Assembly: GCA_964598765.1 (NCBI GenBank)
Contig: CAZRCZ010000003.1
Coordinates: 220,412 to 284,411, forward strand
From: CAZRCZ01 sp964598765
GTDB lineage: Bacteria > Sumerlaeota > Sumerlaeia > MVZB01 > JAJFLK01
Length of the DNA stretch: 64,000 nt
Reading direction: 5' to 3'
The position numbers were made by a program, and so were the translations under genes. The notes under the pieces are model-generated. The model ran no database searches and was not told where the DNA came from. It saw nothing but the letters and a program-made list of their open reading frames with translations. This document shows positions 34,312 through 43,470 of the stretch, piece after piece. Within the stretch, counting starts at the first letter, position 1. The number at the start of each line of letters is the position of its first letter.

Positions 34312-34973
34312 TGGTTTTTCCCTTCGGTCTCCTTCTGCGTCCGCAGAAGATTGCCCCAACTCACGGTTCCGTTGGTGGGATCATAGAGAATATCGGCTCC
34401 GTATAACGGTTGGTCCGTGGAAAATCTCGCCGGATCCGAATACTTCTGATCCGGACCATTGGAAACCATCCTCCATTCGCCATATTTTTCCTTTGCGCCG
34501 GGATTGAAACCGAGGTAGTCCACGGCTTCCATGGGGGGATTTTTGCCGGCCAACACCGCGCGCTGGAATTCTTCCCAGTTCACAATCCGATCATAGGTAT
34601 AGTAACGCGCCAATAAGCCGTAATTGGGATCAATCAGCGTGATGGAAAAGGGGTCCACGAGTTTGGCGTCGCTGATGAAGGCCACCGGCGTCGTCAACTG
34701 AATCGGGACGACGTTGTAAAGGCCATCATTGGGAGGATAATCGTTGTTGTCCACGGCGTAAGCCTCCAAAGCGGTCGCAATCGAGCGAAGATCGGCGCGG
34801 ACCCTCGAAACCTTCGCCCGCGTCTGCGCCTCCAAAAAATTCGGCACCGCAATCGCCGCGAGGATTGCGATAATCGCGACGACGATCAGCAACTCGATCA
34901 GCGTGAAACCCCTCGAGTCACTCCAGCCACATCTTCCTTCGCCCCCCAAGCCGGAACAAATCGGTTTGGTCAT
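34308..34973 (-). CDS. Type II secretion/type IV pilin-like pseudopilin
   Basis: A 221-residue prepilin. The peptidase site is SDSRG|FTLIELL, with cleavage after G22, Phe at +1 and the key Glu at +5, followed by the hydrophobic helix IVVAIIAILAAIAV. The mature globular part (VRADLRSIATALEAYAVDNN, PVAFISDAKLVDPF, WRMVSNGPDQKYSDP) is like the GspG-type pseudopilins. The leader of 22 residues is long. ATG 34973 overlaps the stop of the upstream giant gene (ATGA), and its own stop overlaps the cyclase gene, so the three are one operon. The pil operon at the window's right end supplies a plausible assembly machine. Confidence 0.93.
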   Translation of the reverse strand: MTKPICSGLGGEGRCGWSDSRGFTLIELLIVVAIIAILAAIAVPNFLEAQTRAKVSRVRADLRSIATALEAYAVDNNDYPPNDGLYNVVPIQLTTPVAFISDAKLVDPFSITLIDPNYGLLARYYTYDRIVNWEEFQRAVLAGKNPPMEAVDYLGFNPGAKEKYGEWRMVSNGPDQKYSDPARFSTDQPLYGADILYDPTNGTVSWGNLLRTQKETEGKNQ

Positions 34974-37900
34974 TCGTAGAGACTCCAATTCCTTACGGCA
35001 TTGGTCGTCGCCGTCGGCGTGGGGGTTGGGGTCGGAGTGGCGGTTTGCGAGTTGGTGTAGCCGTAGAAGGTTCCGGTCCAAGCCGAGGCCGAGCCGGAAG
35101 AGGGAACGACATACACCTGATAGAAATAGACGGTCAGGGGACTGAGTCCGGTGTCAATGAATTCGTCGCAACCGCTTCCCGGGCACGCGCCGGTGGTCGG
35201 CGGAACCGGAATGGGGGTCGCGTTGATTTGGACGAATGAACCTGTCGTTCCGGTCGTCGAGCGGTTGAGGTTGAATCCGAGCGTGTTGCCGGGGACGGAG
35301 TTCGTGCTCCAATCGGCTCCAAGCGAGCTGGCTCCCAGCGTCGTGGCAATGCCATTGTTGGCTCCCGAGTTCAGATAGAATGCCACGCGATAACCGAGGA
35401 GCGGACTCACGTCGCCCGATTGAAGCAGGACGCGGAAATAAATTTCCTTCAATCCGGTTCCGAGCCATTGAACGTCGTGCGTCGTCTCGGTCCAAAGAAT
35501 CGTGTCGGTTTGCGTCGGCGAATTCAGCGGGCCGTTCCCATAAATCTCAACGTTGAGGATCGCGTTCGTCGGCATGTTGAGTTCAAAATGCAGACTGAAC
35601 GGAAGCGGCGACGTGTCGGCGATTTGCCAGACGCGCCCCCAATCCTCGTCGGTGTTGGCGTGGAGCGTGTGGTTTTGCGCGATGGTCGGACTGAGCACGT
35701 TCATCGTCGTCCCGCTCGCGCTGTCGAAATAGGGCGAAGGTTCGTAAATATCCAAAGCGTCGGTGATGCTGACGTGCGTCACCTTGGCTTGCGATTGTCT
35801 CGGCACGTTCTCGGTCGTCGGGTAGGAGGCTTCATAACTCACCTGCCACGATCCGTTGCCGGTCAATAAACTCGGAACCTGAACCGCAGGGAGATACCAG
35901 CGCATCGAGGTCGGAGAGGAGCGCGTCAGCGTGATGGTCGGCGATCCGGATTCCAAACCGGTCGGCGGATCGGGGACCGCTTGGGCCGTGACCGTGTCGG
36001 GGATCAATCCCTCTTGGAAATCCACGTAGATTTGAACTTGGGCGAGCGTCGTCGGGATTTGATCCGGCGCGACGTTGCAGATGGTCGCCAATTCTCCGGC
36101 GTCGGACGCGAACACTCCGCGGCGTCCGAGATATTTGCCGACCGCCAGCGTGGGGATCGGATTACCGGTTCCGTCGGTCAGGATCGGTTCGTCGAGAGAG
36201 AAGAGAAGCGCGAAATCGTCGCCAGTGCTCCAACTGTCATAAACGTCGCGTCCTTGACGGCACGCTTCGAGGAATCGGCGCGAAAAACTCTCATACGTCG
36301 GTCCGGGCAGAAAAAATCCGTCGCCGGATGCGTCCGTCCCCAAGACTAGGAACCGATTCGGCTTATCGAGGACGGATTGATAGCGTCCCGCGTAAGGACA
36401 ATCGAGCATAACGACGACTTCGAGGGTTGGATCGCTCGTCTGAAGCGACGTGATGAGCGAATCAAGGCTGGCGGGAGAAATCGTTTCGCCCGGAATGAAT
36501 TGGAAATCCGACGTGCCGGAATCCACCGGACCGATGAGCGAGATGAAGAGCCGCGCGCCGGTCTGGCCGGTGACCACCGTGGTCAATGCCGAAGAGAAAT
36601 TGGCGTTGTTCGCGGTTTGCGGAACGTTGGTGCCGAGGCTGGTCAGGATGGAGGGACCGAGCACTTTGATTTGCCCGGCGGGATATTGGCGCGCTTCCGC
36701 CGTCGCAAACGAGCGCGCCGTCAGATTGACCGCCTGATCGTCAATCGCTCCAGTTTGCGCGACGGGATCCTCCTGCCCCGCGACGATCACCGCCACCAAG
36801 GGGCGCGTTTCCTCCGGATCAACTTCGTTGACGCTGGCGTAAAGGACTTCAGTCGAGCTTCGTCTCGCGCCTCCATAGTTGCCATAGATGCCAAACGTGT
36901 AGGTTCCGTCGTCGGTGACGGTGTAGGTTCCTTCCCAGTGATACGAACCGACGGGAGTCTCGGCGAGCGTGACGAGCGGCAAGGAGGTCACGCCGTTGCC
37001 CGAAATGGTCGTGGGGGCTGGAGGAATGACTTGCGCATAGACGCTCTGCGGATCGGAGGTCGAAGTCACGTCCACGGCGAGCGTCACGATGGTTCCGGAA
37101 CTCAAAATGCCCGTGGGAGACAGGGAGGCCGTTCCAAGCGAAGTGAGCGTCGTGTAGCCGGATCCCGATCCCGCATACATCCAGCTCTGCCCGAGAAAGC
37201 CCGCGGCCGTCCCAGTTCCGCTTGTGCCCGAGTCGTCAATCAGTTCGGGGATTTGACTGGCGATGGAGAAATTCTGGAAGAAACTCTTCCCCGCGCTGTA
37301 GGAGCCTTTGACAGACGCCCCCATGTAGGCCGCGCCGAAGAACTGCTCGCTAAAGCTGGTCAAATCGGGCGAGGGAAGGAACACGGCGAGATCATTGGCG
37401 CTGGTTGAGGAAATGACGGTGCGTCTTTGGCTACCCGTCGGCGCGCAAGCCGTGACAAATTGACCGGAATAGCAACAATCCACCACGAGCGTGACCTCGT
37501 GGTGCAATCCGCCATTCTGCGCCGGGTCTTGGAGTTGATCCAGCATCGCGTCCAGATCGGTCGCGGAGATCGTCTCGCACGAATTCAGAATAAAATTCGT
37601 CTCCGTCCCGTTTTTCAATCCGTGATCCACCATGTAAAGGAACAGCCGCCGTCCGAACCGCGACGACGTGTTCATCCAATCAATGATGTTGGCTTGCAGG
37701 TTGGCCTTGGTCGTCTGCGCGTAGGAGTCGTCCAAGCTGTCGCCCGTGTAATCAATCGGATATTGGAAAGGCGGATCCATGTAGGAGGAAAGAATCCGCA
37801 AGTTGCCGGATTCGTAGCCGCGCCGACTGCACACCGACGCCCCGTAGGCCGCGAGCGACCGGGTTTGAACCGTCAGCGCGTTGTTGGTCGGATCGGGATC

Positions 37901-40705
37901 GCCGGCGGCGACGATCGGCGCGCGCGGCGGATCGGTTTCCCAAATGAAGGTTCGTCCGTCGGCGTATCCGGCGATGACGCGCGTGTTGTAGTCGGCGAAC
38001 TCCAAGCTGAGCGTGGGATTGTAGAAACCGACCTCGGTTTCAAACAGGGAGCAGATCAGCTCGCCGGTGGCCGAATCATAAATGCGAACTTTACCCAATC
38101 CGCTTCCCACGGCGATCAGCGAGCCGTCGGCGGAATAGCGGACGGGAAGCACGTCTTGTCCGGAGTCGGAGGGAAGACGGAAAATGAACTGTCCTGTGGC
38201 CGAATCCCAGACGCAGGCGTTCCCTCGGCTGTCCCCCGTCACCACCCTGCTTCCATCGGGCGACCAATCGGCGGCGATGATGTTGTTCGCGCCGTTGCCC
38301 ACCGAAGGAACGACGTCTTCAAAAGCGACCAGTTGCGTTCCGCTGGCCGTGTCGAAAATCCGCGCCGGATTCGATTGTCCGCTGTTGGGATAAAACGTGA
38401 AGACCTTCGATCCGTCCGGCGAAAGGGAGACAAGCTGGATGTCCTGTCCCACGCCGACCGAAATATCTTTAATCGGCGCGCCGGGCGTGAACGGATCCCA
38501 AATGAGAATGTGTTCCAATCCCCCGGCGGCGAATCGGTTCCCGTTTCCGGCGACCGAGACATTGTTGCTGTTCGGCGACGTGATGAAATTCAGATAAGGC
38601 TGGGTGTAAGTCGCGATCGTCGAGCCGTCCGAGGTCTGGCTTGACGTCATGCTGAACGGCGTCGCGGTCTGATCGGCGTGAAGAAACGCCGTCGCGGCAG
38701 GATGGAAGTCCAAGACATGTTCGCTGGCGGCAAGGCTAATCGTTTGCGAGACTGAACCCGACGCGACGTTCCATCGATAGACCTTGCCCGAGGCATGTCC
38801 GGTCCAGACTTCGGTGTCGGTCGAGGTCGGAACCGACGCGAACATTGCGCCGGTGTAGCCCGGCAGATCAAGCCGGATTGAACTTGACGCGACGTTCCAG
38901 ATTCCCGCCGTGTAGATGTTTTTTTGAATCGCAAAAACTTCGGTTCCGACGGGATTGTAGCGGACGAATTCGACGTCTTGGAGGGCGTTGCTCGAAATGT
39001 TTGCTCCGGTCGAGGCGTTCCAAAAATCGAGCGTCGTCGCGTTGCCGGTCGCAACGGTCGAGTCATCCGGCGAGAACGCCGCGAAATGAACCGTCCCCGC
39101 GAAACTTCGGATTTGCGCTCCGCTGGAAAGCGTCCACAGCCAAGCCGTCCCATCCTGCGCGGCGGTCAGCAATTCCGTTCCGCCGTTGGAAACCTGAATG
39201 GATCGGATGTCGTTGGTGTGCCCCGTGAAAGCGCGGACAAACGCGCCGGTCCCGACGGTCCAGAGCGCGGCTTGCCCTTGAAGATTGTCGAAGCTCGGTC
39301 CGGGCACCGGGGCGTTGTAAGCGTGCCCGGTCGCCAATTGAAGACTGTCCGGCGTGAACGCCAAGCAATCGGCAAATGCCGGGAAGGTTCCCGACGGCGT
39401 GATGTATCGGATCAGCGTCCACGTTGCCACGTCATACAGCGCCACCCAACTCTCTTTGTCGAAACTGACGGCAAGCCAAGTTCCATCGGGCGAAAAGGCC
39501 AGATGTTGAACTCCCGCCGGAGGGGTTGTATCGGGGTCGTCCGTGCTGAGCGACTTGATGGTCTCGCCCGTCTCCGCGTCGAGGACGAAGGTTCCTCCGC
39601 CATAGCCGAAGGCAAGCATCGTTCCGTCCGGCGAATAGGTGATGTCGGACGCGGTTTCGGTAAGCGTGCGCAAACGCTGGCCGGTTTGGGTGTCCCATAG
39701 GACCACACCGCCGTCCCCGCCGGTGGCCAGATACGATCCGCTCGGCGAATATGCTCCGACCGATACCGCACCCAAACCCAATTGCTGAAGCGGGGTGTTG
39801 AAAGTCGGTTGCGGCGGCGTCGCGGTCGTTCCCTGTTTGACCGCTAGGTTGACCTTGCCGACGTTTCCGTTCACGCCCTCGACGACGACGTAGTAGGTCA
39901 TTCCCGCCACGGTCGTCCAATTCACGACCGACCGATCCGGCATCGTCGCGCCGAAGGTATCCGCCGCGACCACGGTTCCCGCCGGGCATGATCCCTCAAG
40001 AACGGACAGCACGGTGTCGAACGACGAACCTTGCGTATCCGCCGTCACCTGCGTCCCTCCGGGCAAGGAGGGGAGTTGCCAGACGGCGTCCGCTCCCTGA
40101 TAACCGCCGCCATTGGCGATATGGTCGCCGAAACCAAGAATGTCAACGTTGGTGGCCGTATAGGGAAGGCTGGAAATGGTAAAGGGATTGCCGCAAGTGT
40201 CCCCGGTGGGCAAGCCGGACGGAAAATCGAAGAAATAAAAATTCATCAGCTTTCCCGCAGTCGCCGGGCTTGTTCCGCTTTCCATCACGATGTAGTAGGG
40301 CTGTCCGGTGAGCGCGGTGAAAGTGACCATCGCGGTTCCCGCGCCGCTGGCGGAATTGGTGACGACGGGCGCGCCCGTAATGCAAGGGTTCCCACGATAA
40401 ACCGTCAGGACCGTTCCGTTCGTCCCGTTGGAATTATTCGTGGTGAATCGAACGAGGCGAGAAGTCGGAGGGGGATTCATTTTGAAGACGACATCGGGGC
40501 CATCCACGCCCGCCGGAGGATTAAAATCGTCGGCGTAAGTCGAGAGATCGAGTCCAAGTTGCGCGGACGGAGGGAGCGCGAGGACGATCGGATTGGAGCA
40601 GTCGTCCCCCGGCGGCAACGCGGCGAGTCGGCCCGTTCCCAACATGCCTCCCGCCCAAGCCAGCGTCGTGAGAAACGTGAATCTTTTAATAATGTTTCGA
40701 TTCAT
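34970..40705 (-). CDS. Giant secreted beta-propeller/tandem caspase-like protein
   Basis: 1911 residues. ATG 40705 has AGAGG eight bases upstream; signal peptide FTFLTTLAWAGGMLG and on. Residues 30-290: two beta-sandwich modules (PPGDDCSNPIVLALPP, GDTCGNPFTISSLPY). About 300-900: WD40-like propeller repeats (SPDGTMLAFGYGG, SPDGSRVVTGDSRGN). About 960-1150: a clan CD caspase-like protease with H1028 (YMVDHGLKNG) and C1078 (VVDCCYSGQF). About 1300-1510: a second copy in which the His is lost and DCCYSG is changed to DCPYAG (near 1430). The C-terminus has an Fn3-like domain and a TPTPTPTPTAT tract. First gene of the three-gene operon; function inferred. Confidence 0.85.
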   Translation of the reverse strand: MNRNIIKRFTFLTTLAWAGGMLGTGRLAALPPGDDCSNPIVLALPPSAQLGLDLSTYADDFNPPAGVDGPDVVFKMNPPPTSRLVRFTTNNSNGTNGTVLTVYRGNPCITGAPVVTNSASGAGTAMVTFTALTGQPYYIVMESGTSPATAGKLMNFYFFDFPSGLPTGDTCGNPFTISSLPYTATNVDILGFGDHIANGGGYQGADAVWQLPSLPGGTQVTADTQGSSFDTVLSVLEGSCPAGTVVAADTFGATMPDRSVVNWTTVAGMTYYVVVEGVNGNVGKVNLAVKQGTTATPPQPTFNTPLQQLGLGAVSVGAYSPSGSYLATGGDGGVVLWDTQTGQRLRTLTETASDITYSPDGTMLAFGYGGGTFVLDAETGETIKSLSTDDPDTTPPAGVQHLAFSPDGTWLAVSFDKESWVALYDVATWTLIRYITPSGTFPAFADCLAFTPDSLQLATGHAYNAPVPGPSFDNLQGQAALWTVGTGAFVRAFTGHTNDIRSIQVSNGGTELLTAAQDGTAWLWTLSSGAQIRSFAGTVHFAAFSPDDSTVATGNATTLDFWNASTGANISSNALQDVEFVRYNPVGTEVFAIQKNIYTAGIWNVASSSIRLDLPGYTGAMFASVPTSTDTEVWTGHASGKVYRWNVASGSVSQTISLAASEHVLDFHPAATAFLHADQTATPFSMTSSQTSDGSTIATYTQPYLNFITSPNSNNVSVAGNGNRFAAGGLEHILIWDPFTPGAPIKDISVGVGQDIQLVSLSPDGSKVFTFYPNSGQSNPARIFDTASGTQLVAFEDVVPSVGNGANNIIAADWSPDGSRVVTGDSRGNACVWDSATGQFIFRLPSDSGQDVLPVRYSADGSLIAVGSGLGKVRIYDSATGELICSLFETEVGFYNPTLSLEFADYNTRVIAGYADGRTFIWETDPPRAPIVAAGDPDPTNNALTVQTRSLAAYGASVCSRRGYESGNLRILSSYMDPPFQYPIDYTGDSLDDSYAQTTKANLQANIIDWMNTSSRFGRRLFLYMVDHGLKNGTETNFILNSCETISATDLDAMLDQLQDPAQNGGLHHEVTLVVDCCYSGQFVTACAPTGSQRRTVISSTSANDLAVFLPSPDLTSFSEQFFGAAYMGASVKGSYSAGKSFFQNFSIASQIPELIDDSGTSGTGTAAGFLGQSWMYAGSGSGYTTLTSLGTASLSPTGILSSGTIVTLAVDVTSTSDPQSVYAQVIPPAPTTISGNGVTSLPLVTLAETPVGSYHWEGTYTVTDDGTYTFGIYGNYGGARRSSTEVLYASVNEVDPEETRPLVAVIVAGQEDPVAQTGAIDDQAVNLTARSFATAEARQYPAGQIKVLGPSILTSLGTNVPQTANNANFSSALTTVVTGQTGARLFISLIGPVDSGTSDFQFIPGETISPASLDSLITSLQTSDPTLEVVVMLDCPYAGRYQSVLDKPNRFLVLGTDASGDGFFLPGPTYESFSRRFLEACRQGRDVYDSWSTGDDFALLFSLDEPILTDGTGNPIPTLAVGKYLGRRGVFASDAGELATICNVAPDQIPTTLAQVQIYVDFQEGLIPDTVTAQAVPDPPTGLESGSPTITLTRSSPTSMRWYLPAVQVPSLLTGNGSWQVSYEASYPTTENVPRQSQAKVTHVSITDALDIYEPSPYFDSASGTTMNVLSPTIAQNHTLHANTDEDWGRVWQIADTSPLPFSLHFELNMPTNAILNVEIYGNGPLNSPTQTDTILWTETTHDVQWLGTGLKEIYFRVLLQSGDVSPLLGYRVAFYLNSGANNGIATTLGASSLGADWSTNSVPGNTLGFNLNRSTTGTTGSFVQINATPIPVPPTTGACPGSGCDEFIDTGLSPLTVYFYQVYVVPSSGSASAWTGTFYGYTNSQTATPTPTPTPTATTNAVRNWSLYE

Positions 40706-41295
40706 GGCCATACCCTCTTTGCAAGTTGGTCTGTCGTGAAAATTCCACAGTTTTCGGGGAATGCGGACTCATATCCACAATCCCTAAGTTTATATGACAA
40801 ATCACGGATTTTGACCATCGGCAAATGGTCGTTTTGATGGGTTTCGGCTGAATTTTGCCGCAGGGCATTTCTCAATCCCCGCATGTCGGCGAGACCGTAA
40901 AGACTTGTCCGGCGCCGTTCGATTCTCGTGGCGTGGCGTAACTGCGCCGGAGTCGAAGAGAATGAAAAGACGATGAAGGCATCATCGCCGGTTGATTGGG
41001 CTTTGTGTGGGTATCTCATGCCGGATTGGAAAAGCAGAACCCATGCCAACGGGTTGATTGCAGGAGCGTGATCTGTTCTGTGAACGTAAATCATTGGAAT
41101 AAAATAAGTTACGTGAACAAATCAAGAATGTGGTTTGCGATTCACGGCCTCTTTGCTTGGTCCATTGTGGAGAAAATGGAGAAAGTGGAAATGCCGAATT
41201 GAAGAAGTGGAGAGGCTGAACCTTGCGGCATTCCCTCGACTTTATTGGGTAATCTTGCTCGCGTGACGTCCATGGGCGTTGGAGGGGGAAGGAGA
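40706..41295. other. Intergenic region upstream of the propeller-caspase operon
   Basis: About 590 bases with no supportable gene; small open frames here lack ribosome-binding sites and recognisable sequence. It must hold the promoter of the leftward operon. The 100 bases before 40705 are AT-richer than the surroundings, but I cannot pick a convincing -35/-10 pair. From 41220 on, repeat sequence begins. Confidence 0.5.
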
Positions 41296-41456
41296 CTCTC
41301 ATTAACCCCGCGATTCATCGCGGAGAGCAAGGGATTTCCACTTACGAATACCAACCGCTTCAACGGTTTTGCATGGACGGAAACTGTTAAAACGGTTCAG
41401 AGAAATCGTGCTCTTGTCCTGCGTCCCCCCGCGATGAATCGCGGGGTTCATGAGAG
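41296..41456. repeat. 27-base inverted repeat element
   Basis: 41296-41322 and 41430-41456 are reverse complements at 26 of 27 bases; each arm contains the palindrome CCGCGATTCATCGCGG or its variant. Between them are smaller inverted bits (AACCGCTTCAACGGTT). Together with matching flanks (CATTCCCTCG at 41230, CGAGGGATGTG at 41458) the element spans about 240 bases and fills the space before the membrane protein gene. Confidence 0.75.
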
Positions 41457-41550
41457 CCGAGGGATGTGTGACGCAAGCAAGATGCGTCAATCTTTCTGGC
41501 GCGATTTCAAATCCTTTATCGTCCCCCCTTTTTGTGGCAAACTTTGCCGA

Positions 41551-43338
41551 ATGCAAGACGATTCCACGGCCTCCGCGTCAAACAAATTTCGAATGGATTT
41601 CCCGTCAATCTTGGCGTTCACGGCGCTGACGGCAATCTGCTTGACGCTCACGTTCGTTCCCTTGCGCGCCTCGCACGACGAATGGTGGCATCTTAAAACC
41701 GGCAAGTGGATCGCCGAGAACGGCCTGCCGAAGAACGACATTTTCACTTATACGGCGGAAGACATCCCTTGGCACAACCACGAGTGGCTTTCGCAGGTTC
41801 TTTTCTGGCGGATTTATGAATTTGGAGAGGCGACGGCGATTGGCGGCCTTCGCGCCTTGATTGCGTTCAAGGCGCTTTTCATTACGCTTACGTTCTTCGG
41901 AATCGCGATTTTCTCGGCGCGGAAAACGGGCGCGCCGGCCTTGGCGGCGCCCTGTTCGGCGATGGCTTGCGGACTCGCCCGGCGGACTTTTTACCCCCGT
42001 CCTCCCTTCATCACTTATGGATTGCTCGCTGTAACTTTCTGTTTGCTGATTTCATGGCGAGAGAAACGAATCGGCGCGTTCTGGCTTTTCTTGTTGGTTC
42101 CCCTTTTCGCGCTATGGGCGAACCTTCATGGCGGATTCATGGCGGGATTGGTCGTGGTCGGCGCATTTTGGTTGGAATCGGCAACCGATTGGGGATTGAA
42201 CGCTCGACGGACTGGGGATCCGGCGTTCCTTAAAAATCGCTTCGCAATCATCTCGATCCTTCTTGGGCTGTGTTTCTTGGCGACGCTGGCCACGCCCTAC
42301 AGCTACCAACTCTATTTTCTGGCGGGCCGCGTGATGAACGATGAGAGACTCAAGGGAATCATCTACGAGCTCCAACCCGCCGATTGGACCAAGGTTTGGA
42401 TTTTGGACGCTTGTCTGATTCTCATGCTTTTCGGAACCTTGCGCCCACGAGACCTGCGCGGATTCCTCATGGCGGCGACGCTCGGCTTCGTTGCTTTGGT
42501 TCTGATGCGCGGCGCGCCGTTGCTCGTCACGTCGCCGTCGGCCACGAATTTTTTTGAAGTGGGACTGCGCGAGGCTTTTGCCGTTTTGGTTCTTGCGTTG
42601 GCGGCATGGCGTTCCAAACAATCGGTGGGAATTGCCCAAGGGTTGCTCCTAATTTTCTTCGCGCATCAGGCCATTCAACACGTCCGCCATTTGCCTCTTC
42701 TCGCCGTGATCCTTGCTCCGGTCATGACGCAAGTTCTTGCCGATTGGATAAAACAAGGCGCGCGAGCATGGGACAAATTGGGAGCGGTCGCCGCGTTGGC
42801 GCTTGCGGCTTTTTATCTTTGTTGGCCCGGGCCCGCCGAAGCCTATTATTTCCTCTTTCCTGAAAAAGCGGGAGCAACGCGCGCGCAGATCTTGCACGGA
42901 CGCAAATGGATTGACCGCAATCTCGCTCTGCTGAGCGGGACCGATATGGAGCCGGGAGAATATCCCGTTGAAGCGGTGAATTACCTCATCTCCAACCAGC
43001 TTCCTCCGAGGCTTTGGAACGGTGGAAACTATGCCGGATATTTGATTTGGCGTCTTTCGCCGGATCTTTACAAAGTTTTCACCGACAATCGGTACGACAT
43101 TTTTGGCGGGAAATTCATGCGCGACGAGCAAATTGTGCGCAATGCCTTTGCGGGCGATCCTGCCGAAGGAATTCCCGACTGGCGGAGGGTTCTGCGAAAA
43201 TGGGACGCCCGAACGCTTCTCATTCAAACCGATGAAAAAATTCAAAATGTTTTGTCAAAGGAGGGCGAGAAGGATTGGGTGGAAGTCTGGAACGACGGAC
43301 GTTACGCCATTTGGGTTGATAAATCGGTTCACAATTAG
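41551..43338 (+). CDS. Polytopic membrane protein, GT-C-like
   Basis: 595 residues with roughly 11-12 membrane helices. After the first helix comes HDEWWHLKTGKWIAENGLPK and later PWHNHEWLSQVLFW, the large extracytoplasmic loop seen in GT-C-fold glycosyltransferase-like proteins; the C-terminal 170 residues (LWNGGNYAGYLIWRLSP, VFTDNRYDIFGG) form a soluble domain typical of the same group. ATG 41551 is preferred; upstream frame passes through the inverted-repeat element. Transfer of a sugar from a lipid-linked donor is possible but unproved. Confidence 0.8.
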   Translation: MQDDSTASASNKFRMDFPSILAFTALTAICLTLTFVPLRASHDEWWHLKTGKWIAENGLPKNDIFTYTAEDIPWHNHEWLSQVLFWRIYEFGEATAIGGLRALIAFKALFITLTFFGIAIFSARKTGAPALAAPCSAMACGLARRTFYPRPPFITYGLLAVTFCLLISWREKRIGAFWLFLLVPLFALWANLHGGFMAGLVVVGAFWLESATDWGLNARRTGDPAFLKNRFAIISILLGLCFLATLATPYSYQLYFLAGRVMNDERLKGIIYELQPADWTKVWILDACLILMLFGTLRPRDLRGFLMAATLGFVALVLMRGAPLLVTSPSATNFFEVGLREAFAVLVLALAAWRSKQSVGIAQGLLLIFFAHQAIQHVRHLPLLAVILAPVMTQVLADWIKQGARAWDKLGAVAALALAAFYLCWPGPAEAYYFLFPEKAGATRAQILHGRKWIDRNLALLSGTDMEPGEYPVEAVNYLISNQLPPRLWNGGNYAGYLIWRLSPDLYKVFTDNRYDIFGGKFMRDEQIVRNAFAGDPAEGIPDWRRVLRKWDARTLLIQTDEKIQNVLSKEGEKDWVEVWNDGRYAIWVDKSVHN

Positions 43339-43361
43339 CCTCATTCGCCAAGACCGCCAAT

Positions 43362-43460
43362 CTTAACTCTTGCTCTTGCTCTTAATCTTGCTCTCCGCCA
43401 TGATCGCAAGGCGAACCTTTGCCTGTGACTTGATGGAATGAGCAAGAGGAAGAGCAAGAA
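43362..43460. repeat. CTCTTGCTCTTGCTC repeat, inverted pair
   Basis: CTTGCTCTTGCTCTTAATC (within 43362-43394) and the opposed GAGCAAGAGGAAGAGCAAGA (from 43440) flank 45 bases just upstream of the M20 gene. CGCCAAGACCGCCAA, a single arm of the AACCGCCAAG family, lies at 43346-43360. Confidence 0.65.
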
Positions 43461-43470
43461 AATAGGAAAG

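Noticed and set aside
40706..41295. A specific promoter for the propeller-caspase operon (TTGTCA near 40795)
   Set aside because: The best matching -10 candidates agree at too few positions to claim a promoter.
41245..41550. A 102-residue N-terminal extension of the GT-C-like protein
   Set aside because: It is entirely translated inverted-repeat sequence; the ATG at 41551 starts directly before the first membrane segment.
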